Origin: Platerodrilus igneus
Taxonomy: Eukaryota > Arthropoda > Insecta > Coleoptera > Lycidae
Direction: 5' to 3'
Length of the DNA stretch: 64,000 nucleotides
Assembly (NCBI GenBank): GCA_036346225.1
Contig: JARFIW010000453.1
Coordinates: 2,046,001-2,110,000 of the forward strand
The notes beneath the pieces were generated by a model. That model saw only the letters and a program-made list of their open reading frames with translations. It ran no database searches and was not told where the DNA came from. Positions within the stretch are counted from its first letter, which is position 1. Each line of letters starts with the position of its first letter. Position numbers and translations under genes: made by a program. Shown here piece by piece: positions 37,667 to 49,624 of the stretch.

Positions 37667-37830
37667 ACATTTACACCCTGTAAAATGCAAGCGTACTTTT
37701 ATTCATTAAAGTGCCATGCAAAGACGCAAATTGCGCGTGCATAAATAATCACCCTGTATGATATAAGCATATTGTAAATACATAGCAACTAACGTAAGTT
37801 GTATATACAAATTAATTAATTGTAAGATAC
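37667..37830 (-). repeat. Inverted array, right arm
   Basis: TTTACACCCTGTAAAATGCAAGCG and ATCACCCTGTATGATATAAGC (read in parts) are reverse-complement relatives of the left-arm units at 37,310-37,400, followed by further weakly matching sequence. Confidence 0.6.
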
Positions 37831-39180
37831 CGTAAAACGCATTGATGGGAATGCAAATCGATACATTTTTGATAACATTTGCTGTAAATAGCATAGAATA
37901 ATACAACTTCACGATTATAGCAATTTATTCTAAATAAAGAATTTTTAGAATATAAAACGAAGAGTCATCGGGATTTAGAATTACGTAAATATCTAATTAA
38001 TAAATAAACATTTTATTCATAGAAGCGGCCGGAACACGAAAAACCTGCAGTCCTGGTAATAACTGATAGAAATTATTAATAATGTTGGAGAGAGAGATAC
38101 GCCACAATAATAGTATATGTGAGACAAGGACATATAGAGCGCGTCACGAATAACTGGAACCAGATAACAAGGTGATAAATGCCGCAATTTTAGACGATAA
38201 TTAGTTTTTCTCAGATCCTTGCATTATAATGTTCCACATTTTTTTAGTAGCTTCTGGATATCGATAATTTAGTGTATATAAGGAAGCGTTTATTCATTCA
38301 TGGGGTCATTCGATTCTGAAATTTAAGTCGCGAGCTGTTGCTGTGCGAAGATATTTGAAGTATGTAGTAAGCATTATGTAATTTAATAGTTGCGAGGTTG
38401 CAATGAATATAGAGGTGATTTTTTTAAACGCAAATTACATACAAAATGGAATTATTAGTTATAATGAATAAGAAAAATTCTTCAATATAACGCTATTTTA
38501 TTAAATAATCGAAAGGAAAATTTAACGAGAAATGTACTTTGATAATTGCTGTTTTAAATATAGAAAAGCTTGTGAGCTGATTTGACGTCAATTAAATAAG
38601 AAGATTTGTAATTACAATTGCAAGTTTTATTTTTAGATTTATTTTAATTGATATTAGAGTATTTGTATATAGTGTAAGATAGTCCTAACATTTTTTTTTG
38701 TCATATGACTCTGGCTTGTTCATTTCAGCAGAGTTGTTATTAAATTGGAAAACCAACAAAAAGTGCATTCTGAAACTCTCAGATTCATAATTATAAATTT
38801 TTTTTGTGGAAAGGATTTTTTTACCAAAAAAATTAGTCAAGGATTTTCTTGGCCAAAACAAATCTTACAAGCGTGGAAAATATTATAAACAGGTAAACCA
38901 ACCTCAAAAGAATAAGTTTAATTCTGTAAATTTAAAATAAGGTAAGGAACAATTGTTTTTTTTATATAACAATTACTTCTTAGAAATTATTTTATGTTTG
39001 AAAGAAACGATGTTGTAAATGCCTTTGTATCTAGAGAAAATATTTCATACTGTATAAATGCTTTGTAATATTGATGTTTGATTTTATTTTTAAAGCTCAA
39101 TCAATTCTGTTGAGCTAGCCAGGCAAAATTAAAAAAGGAAGGTAACTGAACAGTTTCAAGTTTACAACTTGCTGTATCTG
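37831..39180. other. AT-rich stretch with one promoter-like site
   Basis: No coding exon was recognised. The only notable element is a TATA/initiator combination listed separately at 38,275. Confidence 0.4.
38275..38311 (+). promoter_or_regulatory. TATA box plus initiator-like sequence
   Basis: TATATAAG at 38,275 is followed 31-33 bases on by TCATTC (38,306), the spacing of an arthropod TATA/Inr core promoter, and then by CGCGAGCTGTTGCTG. No downstream ORF was found, so it may be chance or drive a non-coding or retroelement transcript. Confidence 0.25.
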
Positions 39181-39355
39181 TATCACAGCACTCTTTTAGT
39201 AACGCCACAAAGCGAGATGTTATCACAGCACTCTTTTAGTGACTCCACAATGTGCGGCCCGTTGTCACAGCACTCTTTTAGTGGTACCTCAACGTGCAGC
39301 ATTTTTCATATCATCCTATTTGTAACACTCCCAAAGCGAGGCGTTGTCACAGCAA
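39181..39355 (+). repeat. ~40-bp tandem array abutting a (TA)n tract
   Basis: The word YRTCACAGCACTCTTTTAGT begins at 39,181, 39,221 and ~39,261. A fourth unit is degenerate, and a fifth start (GTTGTCACAGCAATATAT) at 39,342 runs directly into TA repeats. Units also share CCACAAAGCGAG / CCCAAAGCGAG. Confidence 0.8.

Positions 39356-39408
<53 letters not shown>
39356..39408. repeat. (TA)n microsatellite, insertion site of the LTR element
   Basis: About 25 TA units immediately before the 5' LTR. TA repeats resume at 47,986 after the 3' LTR, so the retrotransposon sits inside this tract. Confidence 0.95.
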
Positions 39409-40963
39409 TGTCAAGAAGGGGGTGGGCTTATAAAATGTTTAAATAGGGCTTCGAAACGACTTTGCTAGAATGGGGTTATATTTGGTTTTGTTTGAGTATT
39501 TTCTTTCAGGTATTTTGGTTTATAAATTAACAACAACTATTCCACGTTTATAAATTTATAAAGCTTTTGAAACTGCATTGCATTCAACAACATATACCGG
39601 CCATAGACCAGGCTAAGCTAGTTATAAGTTTGCATTGTATACGTATTTTAATTGTTATGGTTGCACGTATATGAAATTTAATTTGGAGTTAGCGTTTTCA
39701 GAACCATTTGAATGTAAAACAAATATCAAAATTGCTTGGTATACTGCACGCTTTTAAAATTTTAAGGAGTTAAGTGATACTCCCGTAAAATTTGTAAATC
39801 AATTTCAGTTTGAATATGTTTTAACAATTAAAGATTGGTTATGTAATGACAGGACGTTTACCGAATAAGACATAAATGTCTGTTGCGTACAATTTAAAAG
39901 CTGAACCATCAAAGTTTGTTAGCTATTTTCAATATTGTAAAAAGTTCAATATACATAAATCACTGGATTACAAACCATCTAGAAAATGAATGTATCTAGA
40001 GAAAACAACTGTATTATTAATCAATTATTAATAATTATAAATTACATAGTGTGCGTAGAGATAGTTGTCATGGCAACGGAAACAAAAGAAGACGGTTTTT
40101 ATTTTATAAGGGACTTCAAATTTTATATTACTGAAAAATAGACGTGTTTTTTGTACTGTTATGAGTTTTATTACATTTAAAAGTTACGAGAAAGTTTTGA
40201 AAGTCAAGTTGTACCTGGAGATAGCAAATAGTAGCAGTTTTACGGCGAATAAAAGTTAATTAAAAGAGGGAGTGCTGGTCTGTACCGTTATTGTTTGAAG
40301 ACGAAAGCATAGTGGAATTGGAGTTATCTGAGTATTTGTATAACATAAATTTTGTAGAAATATTAGTAGTTTATAGTCTGGAGATTACCAGTTGCTCGAG
40401 TTACTTATTATTTACAGGAGGTGCCTGCAGTTGGTCACTTGGCTTCAGGACGGCTGGAAGGCGGCGCTTGTATCTGGATTCCAGGTATTAGTATTTAATA
40501 TCTACGCAGTGCTTTAATCAAATTTATAAAAGTGGAACTAGTGTTTGGGAATACTTTTGGCTTTTAAAATTATTTGAAAAATCCTTGAATATTTGTTTGG
40601 GTGTCTAGTTGAGAGGTGTTTGCTTAGGACGGACCCACCCTAGGTAGATTCCGCCACGTGTTTGACGGCCCTGTAAAATATTTAAGTGCAGCAGCCGTGT
40701 AAAATATTTAAAGATAAATTGTGTGGCATAACTCAACAAGGCTCTAAAATAAGACAAGGAGTGACAGATAGATATATTACGCCTATCACTAATAAGGTAG
40801 GATCACAGTATATATAATGCTTGTGTATTCGGTTGCAATTGTCATAATTGTCCTAAGATAAAAAAAAGAAAGATCAATCCTGTAATCATGAATAAACAAT
40901 ACAAAATAGGTGGTAATTGATTATAAAAGGGTTCTCTATAACTCAATATATACCAATATATAA
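39409..40963 (+). repeat. 5' LTR
   Basis: Starts TGTCAAGAAGGGGGTGGG and ends near CCAATATATAA, where it diverges from the 3' LTR. The borders are blurred by surrounding TA repeats. A 66-codon open frame present in both LTRs (40,291 and 47,312) has no domain and is probably fortuitous. Confidence 0.93.
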
Positions 40964-40967
40964 AAGA

Positions 40968-40990
40968 TGGCGCTAACAACGTGAGGCTCG
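40968..40990 (+). other. Primer binding site, tRNA-Lys-like
   Basis: TGGCGC, three extra bases, then CAACGTGAGGCTCG lies just inside the 5' LTR. It resembles the complement of tRNA-Lys 3' ends used by several retroelements (TGGCGCCCAACGTGGGGC). The TAA interruption is odd. Confidence 0.6.
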
Positions 40991-41310
40991 AGTAGATTTG
41001 TTAGTTGTACGTTGCATATATTCTATTTAAAAGTGAAAATTAATATTTGATTGACGTTTCATATATATTTATTTGACAGTTGTTGAAGGTTTTGAATTTA
41101 TTGTAGTAGGCTAAGACGTAATTTGATATTCACACTTTGGTCAATTTTAGCGGCGGTAAAACATTAGGTGGGGCTTGAATAGGTAAATAACTTCGCAACA
41201 AAATATTTGTTCGCCTAAAGGTGGGGCTCGATAGGGCTGATTCAGATTTGCAGAGGTTGTGTAGCTTAGTGGGGCACATCATTGAAGTTTATTTTGAAAA
41301 TTAAAGGGAC

Positions 41311-43018
41311 ATGTCTGATGAGGAGAGAATCACGAGGTCAGGGAAAGTTTATGGAGTTGAGACTGGTGTGAGAGGGCAACCGGTGGTTAAGACTGTAGCA
41401 GCAGGGGATGCTAGGGATGAAGCTGGAGGATATGTGGAGCCGGAGGTGATTATTGTGAATTCAGGGATACATCGGGAGAAAATGAAATTGATAAGGAAAA
41501 GAGAATATGCAGATCCAAGATGTGATGATGGTTTTGTTGGAATTAAAAGGGTCGTTAACTAAGTCGCATGAAGAATTGAGAGGATCATTGTTGGCTGAGG
41601 TTAGAAATTCACAAGCGGAAGTTAAGGAAAAATTTGAGATGATGGAAATGAAAATTGAAGGAATTAATGTATCAATACAGAGCAGTTTGTGTTCATTTAA
41701 GGATGAAGTTCTGAAGGACGTAGAGGATAGAGTCCAGGTTGTAGAAGGGAAGGTAACAACAGGTTTAAATGAATTAAGGAAGAGCTGTACATGGTCGAAG
41801 TTAGACAGACAGAAAAATTGCAGAATTTAGGTGAAATAGTTCGGATTCAGACGGAGGACAATATTAACTCTAAAAACGAAATTATAGGCAAATTGCGGGC
41901 GAGTCAGGAGGTGGCAGAGAAGCTGAGAAGGGATACGACGGTTCTGGGGAATACGGTAAATGGATTGTCTGGTCTTGAAGGGAATGTTAGACAGATGAGA
42001 GAACAGTTGGTTGAATTGGAAAGGGGGAAGAGTTGTTTGTGATGCAGGATACCAGTATAGGCTAGGGAAAGAGACCTTGTCGAGGTTTGAAGGCAGAAAG
42101 AATGAGCAGCCGATGGTCTATCTTAGCAAGTTGGACGAGATGGTAGAGAGTGAGCCTGAGAGGGTGAAGATGCAGATGGTGAGCGTGACATTGGGGGGTT
42201 GTGCAGAGAAATGGCACTGTATCGTGAGGAGGCAATATAGTTCGTACGAGGAATTTCGAAGGCTATTCATAGAACAATATTGGGGAAACACGCATCAGGC
42301 TAATATTCGAACGGATTTAAACACTGGGAACTATAGGTCATACCAGGGATCGAGAGAAAATTATGTGATTGAAAAGTATAACCAGGCGCAGCACCTGATT
42401 CCTAAATTAAGAGAAGATGAAATTATATTATTGTTGTCAAGGCATATGGAGGCGGAAATAACTAGGGCCGTAGCGATACAAAACGTTCGGACTTTAAGAG
42501 ACTTTTTGGAAATGATGCGAAATTATGACGTAGCTAGGACGTTTGAAACGAATAACAGGGAAAATAGTGATAATAGGAATTGGGATAGGAATAGGAATAG
42601 CACAGACTACCAGAGGACTGGGGTGCAAGGATACAATTATAGGGAGAATGGACAGGACAACTACAGAAAGCAATATCAGGGAAATCAAAGGAGAACGAAT
42701 AATAATTGGGAACAACGTTTTAATAGAGACGATAATTATAGGGGGAACAATGACTGGAACAGGACGGATAGGAATGACAGAGGTTTTGGACAGCAAAGAA
42801 CGAGTTTTGGACAGAGATGGCAGAGAGAAAGGGAGCAGAGATCAACGGATCAGGGGGAAATACCGACAGGGATTAGAGACCGGGAACGGGAGACAGATAG
42901 AAACTTGACGATCCAACACGTAACAACAAGAGACACGCGACAGAGATCGGAGGATAGGATAGAGAAAGTGGAGGTCCACGATGAACCCACGGTACAAAAA
43001 AAAACGTCGATTTATTAG
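41311..43018 (+). pseudogene. gag: gag polyprotein, frameshifted
   Basis: ATG at 41,311 (MSDEERITRSGKVYG) opens a charged N-terminus. Frames then alternate (+1 near 41,510-41,560, again near 41,790-41,830 and 42,011-42,042) through an amphipathic heptad-rich stretch to the capsid-like region. That region includes PMVYLSKLDEMVESEPERVK, LGGCAEKWH, FRRLFIEQYWG and LIPKLREDEIILLLSRHME. The last ~130 residues are a low-complexity Arg/Asn/Gly-rich tail (many RNW, NRN and DNYRG words) in place of a CCHC knuckle, presumably the RNA-binding part. Gag would form the particle that packages element RNA. The several shifts mean this copy would need correction or trans-complementation. Confidence 0.88.
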
Positions 43019-43029
43019 TGTTAGGAAAA

Positions 43030-43640
43030 TCAGATTTAGGGACACAGCATAGTATTAGTTTAGTAGATAAGTTGTTAGATAATAAGTTTGAAAGAAGGCG
43101 GAGTTACCATTTATTCATATTAGTTTAGGGATTCTGTTTACACGGCATTGATAGATACAGGGTCGCAGTTATCGCTGGTGAGAGAGAAATAGTTTTGAAA
43201 CATGCAGAATTATTCAAAGGGAAAATTTGTAGGGTTAAGAGTATTAATTTATGGTCTGCGATTAAGAGGAAGTTAACTACGATAGACAAAGTTGTACGAG
43301 TATCGATTGTATTAGGAAGTACCAGACTAGGTGAAGTAGAGTTTTGGATAGCAAGAGGATTATATTTAGATTTTATTGTAGGGATAGATGTAATTGAGGA
43401 ATTTGGACTGGTTATAGATGGTAAAGCACGAATGGTAAAGGTATTAAATTTAGAGAAGAAATGGGTGGTGCCTAAGGATAATCGGGATACTAGGGATGAG
43501 ATAAATACAGATAGTATAGGATCAGGAAAGACTAAGAATAGAATTTATGATGGAATTGATGAGTTACGGTTATGTAATATATTTGAGAAGGTATTTGATG
43601 AGGAACAGATAGGATTAATAGGGTGGATATGAAGGAAATG
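43030..43640 (+). pseudogene. pol: pol: aspartic protease region
   Basis: ALIDTGSQLSLV at ~43,144-43,180 carries the DTG active site (43,154-43,162). A frame change follows, and 43,195-43,632 continues with KHAELFKGKICRVKSI and the flap-downstream motif FIVGIDVIEEFGLVID. The protease would cut gag-pol. Stops and shifts on either side break the frame. Confidence 0.8.
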
Positions 43641-45010
43641 TTATATGAGGTGTTTAATAGACATGCAGGAGTTTTAGTAATGAGCCTAGGTTTGCGAAGG
43701 AGTATATGCACAAGTTAGAGGTCACAGACGAGGGAAGTTTTCGTACTAGGGTATATCCAATACCATTTGCATTAAGGGTCGAGTGAAAATGAGATTAAAA
43801 GATGTTAAAAGAGGGAATTATTGAATCAGCGAGAACACCCTATATCAATCCGGTAGTGGTTGTGCCTAAATCTGATAATTTAGAATTAAGAATATGTTTA
43901 GATGCTAGGAGATTGAATGCGATTACTAAACCACAATTTGAACAACCAAAATCACTAGATAATTTGTTATACAAGGTAAGCGAGATGAAAGTTTTAGCAA
44001 ACTGGACTTAAAGAATTCTTTTGGCTAATTCCTTTGCATGAGGAAAGTCGGAAGTATACTGGATTTAGCATTGAAGGGAAATTTATCAGTACAGAGTTGT
44101 TCCATTTGGTCTTTCAACGTCATCCGCTGCATTAGTTCGAGCCATGCAGAAGTTATTAGATGAGTACGAAGACTTCTGTACGCACTATGTCGATGATATT
44201 TTGATTTTTCTAAGAACGAGTTAGAACATTTAGAACATTTAAGAAAAGTGATCCGAAGGTTAGACGAGGGAGGTTTGAGGTTGAATTCGAAGAAGTGTGA
44301 GTTTTTTAAGGACCAGGTAAAGTATTTGGGGTTTGTCGTTGGCAGCGAAGGAATTAGAATTTGTGAAAACGCTTGGACGAGTTGAAGAATTTGAAACAGC
44401 CAAGAAATTTGAAAGGTTTAAGAGGATTTTTAGGTGTATTAAATTATTATCGTCGATTCATACCAAAATATTCGGAGTTGTGCATTCCATTGTTGGAGTT
44501 GTTAAAAAAGAACGAAAGGTGGAAATGGAACGAGCAAAGGAGCAGGCATTTCGGGAGTTGAAGGCGGTATTTTATAGGAACTGTCATTAAAATATCCCAA
44601 TTTTACGGATCCATTTATTTTAAGGACGGACGCTTCGAGTTTTGCAATAGGGGCTGAGTTGGTGCAGGTTCAAGAAGAGAGAAGTGCCAATTTGTTTTAT
44701 TTCGAGGGCTCTGAAAGACTGCGAGACTAGGTATTCGACAGCGGAAAAGAGATGCTGGCAATCGTATATGCTGTGAAGAAGTTAAGATTTTATTTATTGG
44801 GTAATAAATTTCTGGTTGAATCGGATAACACAGTGGTCACGTTTCTGAAGAAGAAAGAGTTTTGAACAGTCGATTGTATAGATGGGCGTTAGTATTGCAG
44901 GAATATGATTTTGAGATTAGACATAAACCTGGTAAAGAAAATGTTACGGCTGATTTCTTTAGTAGGAAGGATGAAGGGTTGCTAACGGATAGTAGGAATG
45001 GATTTTGATT
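43640..45010 (+). pseudogene. pol: pol: reverse transcriptase and RNase H
   Basis: RT begins with EGIIESARTPYINPVVVVPK and LRICLDARRLN (43,802-43,925). It continues in other frames through FGLSTSSAALVRAMQKLL to the catalytic box YVDDILIF (44,186-44,209) and SKKCEFFKDQVKYLGF. The connection region [20 protein letters not shown] is at ~44,415-44,480. RNase H shows LRTDASSFAIGAELVQV (~44,620-44,665) with its first catalytic Asp, then YSTAEKR (~44,730). The YVDD active site is intact. Frameshifts occur near 44,010, 44,215, 44,340-44,560 and in RNase H. Confidence 0.9.
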
Positions 45011-45039
45011 GCATTGCAAGTGTTTGAAGATCTGGGAAG

Positions 45040-46200
45040 ATGGTCGAATGCCAGATTTCATCGGATGCAAGCACACGAAGAAATAAGGGTGATCAGAGAA
45101 AAATTATTCAGAGAGAATTTAGAACAAGACAGAGGTTTTATATGGTCGAGGGAGTTTTGGTGAAAAGGTTATGGGATGATGAATTATTAGTGTTAACGAC
45201 ACAGGTAGCCGTTGAGCTGATCCAGGAAATTCATACTTCGTTTGGTCATATAGGGATTCGTAAGACGTTCTTGATATTTAGGAAGCTTTCTATGCACGAA
45301 ACGATAGAAAATTGGTGAAAATTGCATAAATCTGTGTGAGACGTGTTTGTTAGGAAAGGATAAGAATGTGGTGTTGCAGAATCAAGTTAGATGTATAAGA
45401 GCGGAAGGTCCATTAGATATTGTGGCAATGGATTACTTGAGTAATTTGATACCGAGTAGGAACGGATATCAGCATATTTTAGTTGTAGTTGATATTTTTA
45501 CAAAGTTTGTGCAGCTTTATCCAGCGAGGAGATGTAATTCTAGGCATGTATTGAGTTCTGTAAGAAAGTTTGTAGAACGAATAGGTAAGATGAATAGGGT
45601 ATTGTTGGACAATGCAACGTATTTTCGTAATCGAAGGGTTGAAAGTAAATTAAGGAAGGATGGAATAAAGATGACATTCTGTAGTATCAGACATCCTCAA
45701 GGAAATCCGTGTGAAAGATATATTCGAGAAGTAATAAAGTTTTTGAGGTTAATAACGCAGGAACAACATGATCGGTGGGTAAGGTATTTACCGCAAATAG
45801 AAGAATATATTAATTTTGTACCAAGTTCAGTGACAGGAATGTGTCCTGTGACATTGATGAAGAAGGTGATTCCAGCAAGACCGTGGAGAGCTGAACAAAA
45901 GTGGAGGATATAACGGAGTTGTTGCATAAAGCCAGACAACAAGTCGAAACGATACAAAGAAGGGAGTTGGAGAAACGTAACAAGAAAATCAAGAAGCAAG
46001 TGGTTTTTCAGTTGGGGATCTTGTTATTGTTAAAAGATTGAGAATGTCAAATTGGGAAAGAAATATTTGTGCCAAGTTGTTATTTCCATACGAAGGTCCT
46101 TATCGAGTGAGAAGAATTTTGCAGAAGGGAATACTTACGAATTGGAGAATGACAGGGTGAATGTCGGGGACGTTTTCATATAGAAAATTTGTATCCATAT
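45040..46200 (+). pseudogene. pol: pol: integrase with GPY/F module
   Basis: The zinc-binding HHCC region is seen as HTSFGH (~45,230) and CETC (~45,337-45,348), followed by the catalytic core. The three acids are at AMDYL (45,431), LLDNATYF (45,608) and CERYIREV (45,713), with 34 residues between the second and third. Downstream, SNWERNICAKLLFPYEGPYRVRRIL (in parts, 46,045-46,125) contains the GPY/F module of Ty3/gypsy integrases. No chromodomain was recognised. The core is open over 188 codons (45,347-45,913). Frame changes separate it from the zinc region and from the C-terminal part. Confidence 0.9.
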
Positions 46201-46404
46201 TTCCATGTGGAAAGTAAAGTATCGCAAGAATAAAATTAACACTATAAATAATACTAACGAGCTTAAAACTATACAGAATATACAGAAACTAACACTTAAT
46301 CCTCATACATAAAGAAAAAAAACTATAGTGATTTTAACTAAAATTTAAAATTTCTCAACCATTAAAAGAATTACTTATATCCAGGAAGCAAATTTTCATT
46401 TTAT

Positions 46405-46429
46405 TTAAAATCAGTGGGGCCTTATATAC
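46405..46429 (+). other. Polypurine-like tract before 3' LTR
   Basis: AAAATCAGTGGGGCC precedes the 3' LTR start. The purine run is short (GTGGGG) and separated from TGTC by CTTATATAC, so the exact plus-strand primer is uncertain. Confidence 0.45.
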
Positions 46430-47984
46430 TGTCAAGAAGGGGTGGGCTTATAAAATGTTTAAATAGGGCTTCGAAACGACTTTGCTAGAATGGGGTTATA
46501 TTTGGTTTTGTTTGAGTATTTTCTTTCAGGTATTTTTGGTTTATAAATTAACAACAACTATTCCACGTTTATAAATTTATAAAGCTTTTGAAACTGCATT
46601 GCATTCAACAACATATACCGGCCATAGACCAGGCTAAGCTAGTTATAAGTTTGCATTGTATACGTATTTTAATTGTTATGGTTGCACGTATATGAAATTT
46701 AATTTGGAGTTAGCGTTTTCAGAACCATTTGAATGTAAAACAAATATCAAAATTGCTTGGTATACTGCACGCTTTTAAAATTTTAAGGAGTTAAGTGATA
46801 CTCCCGTAAAATTTGTAAATCAATTTCAGTTTGAATATGTTTTAACAATTAAAGATTGGTTATGTAATGACAGGACGTTTACCGAATAAGACATAAATGT
46901 CTGTTGCGTACAATTTAAAAGCTGAACCATCAAAGTTTGTTAGCTATTTTCAATATTGTAAAAAGTTCAATATACATAAATCACTGGATTACAAACCATC
47001 TAGAAAATGAATGTATCTAGAGAAAACAACTGTATTATTAATCAATTATTAATAATTATAAATTACATAGTGTGCGTAGAGATAGTTGTCATGGCAACGG
47101 AAACAAAAGAAGACGGTTTTTATTTTATAAGGGACTTCAAATTTTATATTACTGAAAAATAGACGTGTTTTTTGTACTGTTATGAGTTTTATTACATTTA
47201 AAAGTTACGAGAAAGTTTTGAAAGTCAAGTTGTACCTGGAGATAGCAAATAGTAGCAGTTTTACGGCGAATAAAAGTTAATTAAAAGAGGGAGTGCTGGT
47301 CTGTACCGTTATTGTTTGAAGACGAAAGCATAGTGGAATTGGAGTTATCTGAGTATTTGTATAACATAAATTTTGTAGAAATATTAGTAGTTTATAGTCT
47401 GGAGATTACCAGTTGCTCGAGTTACTTATTATTTACAGGAGGTGCCTGCAGTTGGTCACTTGGCTTCAGGACGGCTGGAAGGCGGCGCTTGTATCTGGAT
47501 TCCAGGTATTAGTATTTAATATCTACGCAGTGCTTTAATCAAATTTATAAAAGTGGAACTAGTGTTTGGGAATACTTTTGGCTTTTAAAATTATTTGAAA
47601 AATCCTTGAATATTTGTTTGGGTGTCTAGTTGAGAGGTGTTTGCTTAGGACGGACCCACCCTAGGTAGATTCCGCCACGTGTTTGACGGCCCTGTAAAAT
47701 ATTTAAGTGCAGCAGCCGTGTAAAATATTTAAAGATAAATTGTGTGGCATAACTCAACAAGGCTCTAAAATAAGACAAGGAGTGACAGATAGATATATTA
47801 CGCCTATCACTAATAAGGTAGGATCACAGTATATATAATGCTTGTGTATTCGGTTGCAATTGTCATAATTGTCCTAAGATTAAAAAAAGAAAGATCAATC
47901 CTGTAATCATGAATAAACAATACAAAATAGGTGGTAATTGATTATAAAAGGGTTCTCTATAACTCAATATATACCAATATATAA
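46430..47984 (+). repeat. 3' LTR
   Basis: It matches the 5' LTR throughout. Differences noted are one G fewer in the G run near the start, one T more at ~46,535, and an A/T substitution near 47,881. It is followed by TA repeats. Confidence 0.93.
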
Positions 47985-49624
47985 CAATATATATATATAT
48001 AATATATTATTAATGGGTTTGAGGTCAGCTGGAGAAAAGTCTACTCTTTTTTAAGGCCTAAATTTTCGAATCTATTTCAAATTCTTGATCACAGGCTTTA
48101 AGGTGAGGATATATATTAAATTAACATAGATATTAAATCGAAAATTATTTTTAAAATAATGTTTGCTTCAAGTTGTTGTATAAAAATTGTATAACTTGTA
48201 TAAATATAAAAATGTCAGATTTTGAAATCTTTCAGTTTCATTTTTTTTTTTTTTTATTTTTTTATTTTTTATTTTATTCAATATATCGTATTTGTGCAAG
48301 GTCATTATCTCCAAACTGTATTATATATATATGTATATATATATATATTGTGATATTATGTGATATATATGAGATTGAACCTTGACGCACTGAAGTACCA
48401 CTCAGATATAGACTTCTAGTTTGTAAAATGATTGATGAAGGAGATGGCGAGGGCAGTTACTTGTTAAAGATATTTAAAATGATAATTTAAGAGAAAAGGA
48501 AGTTTTAAGATTTCAACTTGGGTGATGGTGATTTCATAAAGTAATTTTGAAAAGTATGTGCCAATGAAGTGAACTGCTGTTGCTTGTATATCATAAAATT
48601 TTGTTTAAATATTTAAAAGGAAACTTCACTGCCATGTGAATATGTATGTATAGCTAAGATTTGAAGTCACTTAGTACGTTTTTCATTTGATTTGAGTTAG
48701 GTATAAGATGTTAAACTTTCATTTGAATATGTACGTAAAGCCTAAAAAGTCAATTAGTATGCTTTTATTAGATTTAAGTTAGTTATAAGATGTAGAAATT
48801 TTATTTACTCTTCAGTATATAGTTGTAAGTATATTATATCATTTGAATTTTACTTCTTGTAACGTTGTAGACATCCAACTCATCTAAAAAGAAATTATTT
48901 AACATTTGTTGTTAGGATTAAAATATCGACCAAAATTTATAAATTTTCAGCCAATGACATTTGTGTATTAGTTTACTCCAAATTAGAATTTGACAAGAAC
49001 AATAAGATCTATTAATAAAAATTTGGATCATAGAATGTTAGTTGGAAAAGAATTGTAAAAGAGTAGGCTGGTTTAATGTTTTAAGGGGCATCTCCATAGA
49101 GATAAGTGACAGTTGTTTGAAAAATTAAAAAGAGAGTTGTTGAATTAAAAAATTAAGAAAAAGACTGATTTGAAAAGGACTGAAAAAAAGAATTTTACAA
49201 ACTATAGAACGAAAAATATAATCTTTTTTGTAACAGTTTACGAATTGTATACCTTTTATTATTGTAATCTCCAACATAAAATTCAACGTATGTAAAATGT
49301 ATCTGTGATGTTCAAAGTATAAAGGAACTGTTGATATTAAAAAGTGATAAATGCAAAAGTCCTTGTCATTGTCTTATTATTGACCATTGGATTTCTGGGA
49401 GTGTTTTTGTGTAGACAGAGGAGTTCCGAAGTGGTGCTATCAGAACGCTGAGATTGCTGAACCTTTGGTGTCGAGCACGGTGTTGATTTCCCGGAGCTAA
49501 GTTTCCTGATAAGACCAACGACGATAAGTATAAGTGTTTCTAAAGATTATTTGGCGTACCTTAAACTCTACAATAAAAGGCGTAAATTCTGTATTACAAA
49601 ATTTTAAAACGTACTTATCCACAG
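47985..49624. other. AT-rich stretch with simple repeats
   Basis: Contains TA repeats (47,986-48,010 and ~48,320-48,350) and a T-rich run at ~48,240-48,275. The remainder shows no coding signal. A slightly GC-richer patch at 49,390-49,510 has no recognised function. Confidence 0.4.

Larger units (their letters stand above)
39409..47984 (+). mobile_element. Ty3/gypsy-type LTR retrotransposon, structurally complete
   Basis: Two direct LTRs (offset 7,021 bp), a tRNA-Lys-like primer binding site, gag, protease, RT, RNase H, integrase with GPY/F module and a G-rich polypurine-like tract lie in canonical Ty3/gypsy order over ~8.6 kb. No envelope ORF is seen. The LTRs differ at only about three positions by eye, implying a recent insertion. 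The internal frame nevertheless changes about ten times, mostly by single-base steps. Confidence 0.95.

Noticed and set aside
40291..40491. 66-codon ORF repeated at 47,312
   Set aside because: It lies inside the LTR, so repetition is due to the LTR pair. It has no domain and no independent support.
42494..42796. Hydrophobic minus-strand ORF
   Set aside because: Antisense shadow of the Arg/Asn-rich gag tail.
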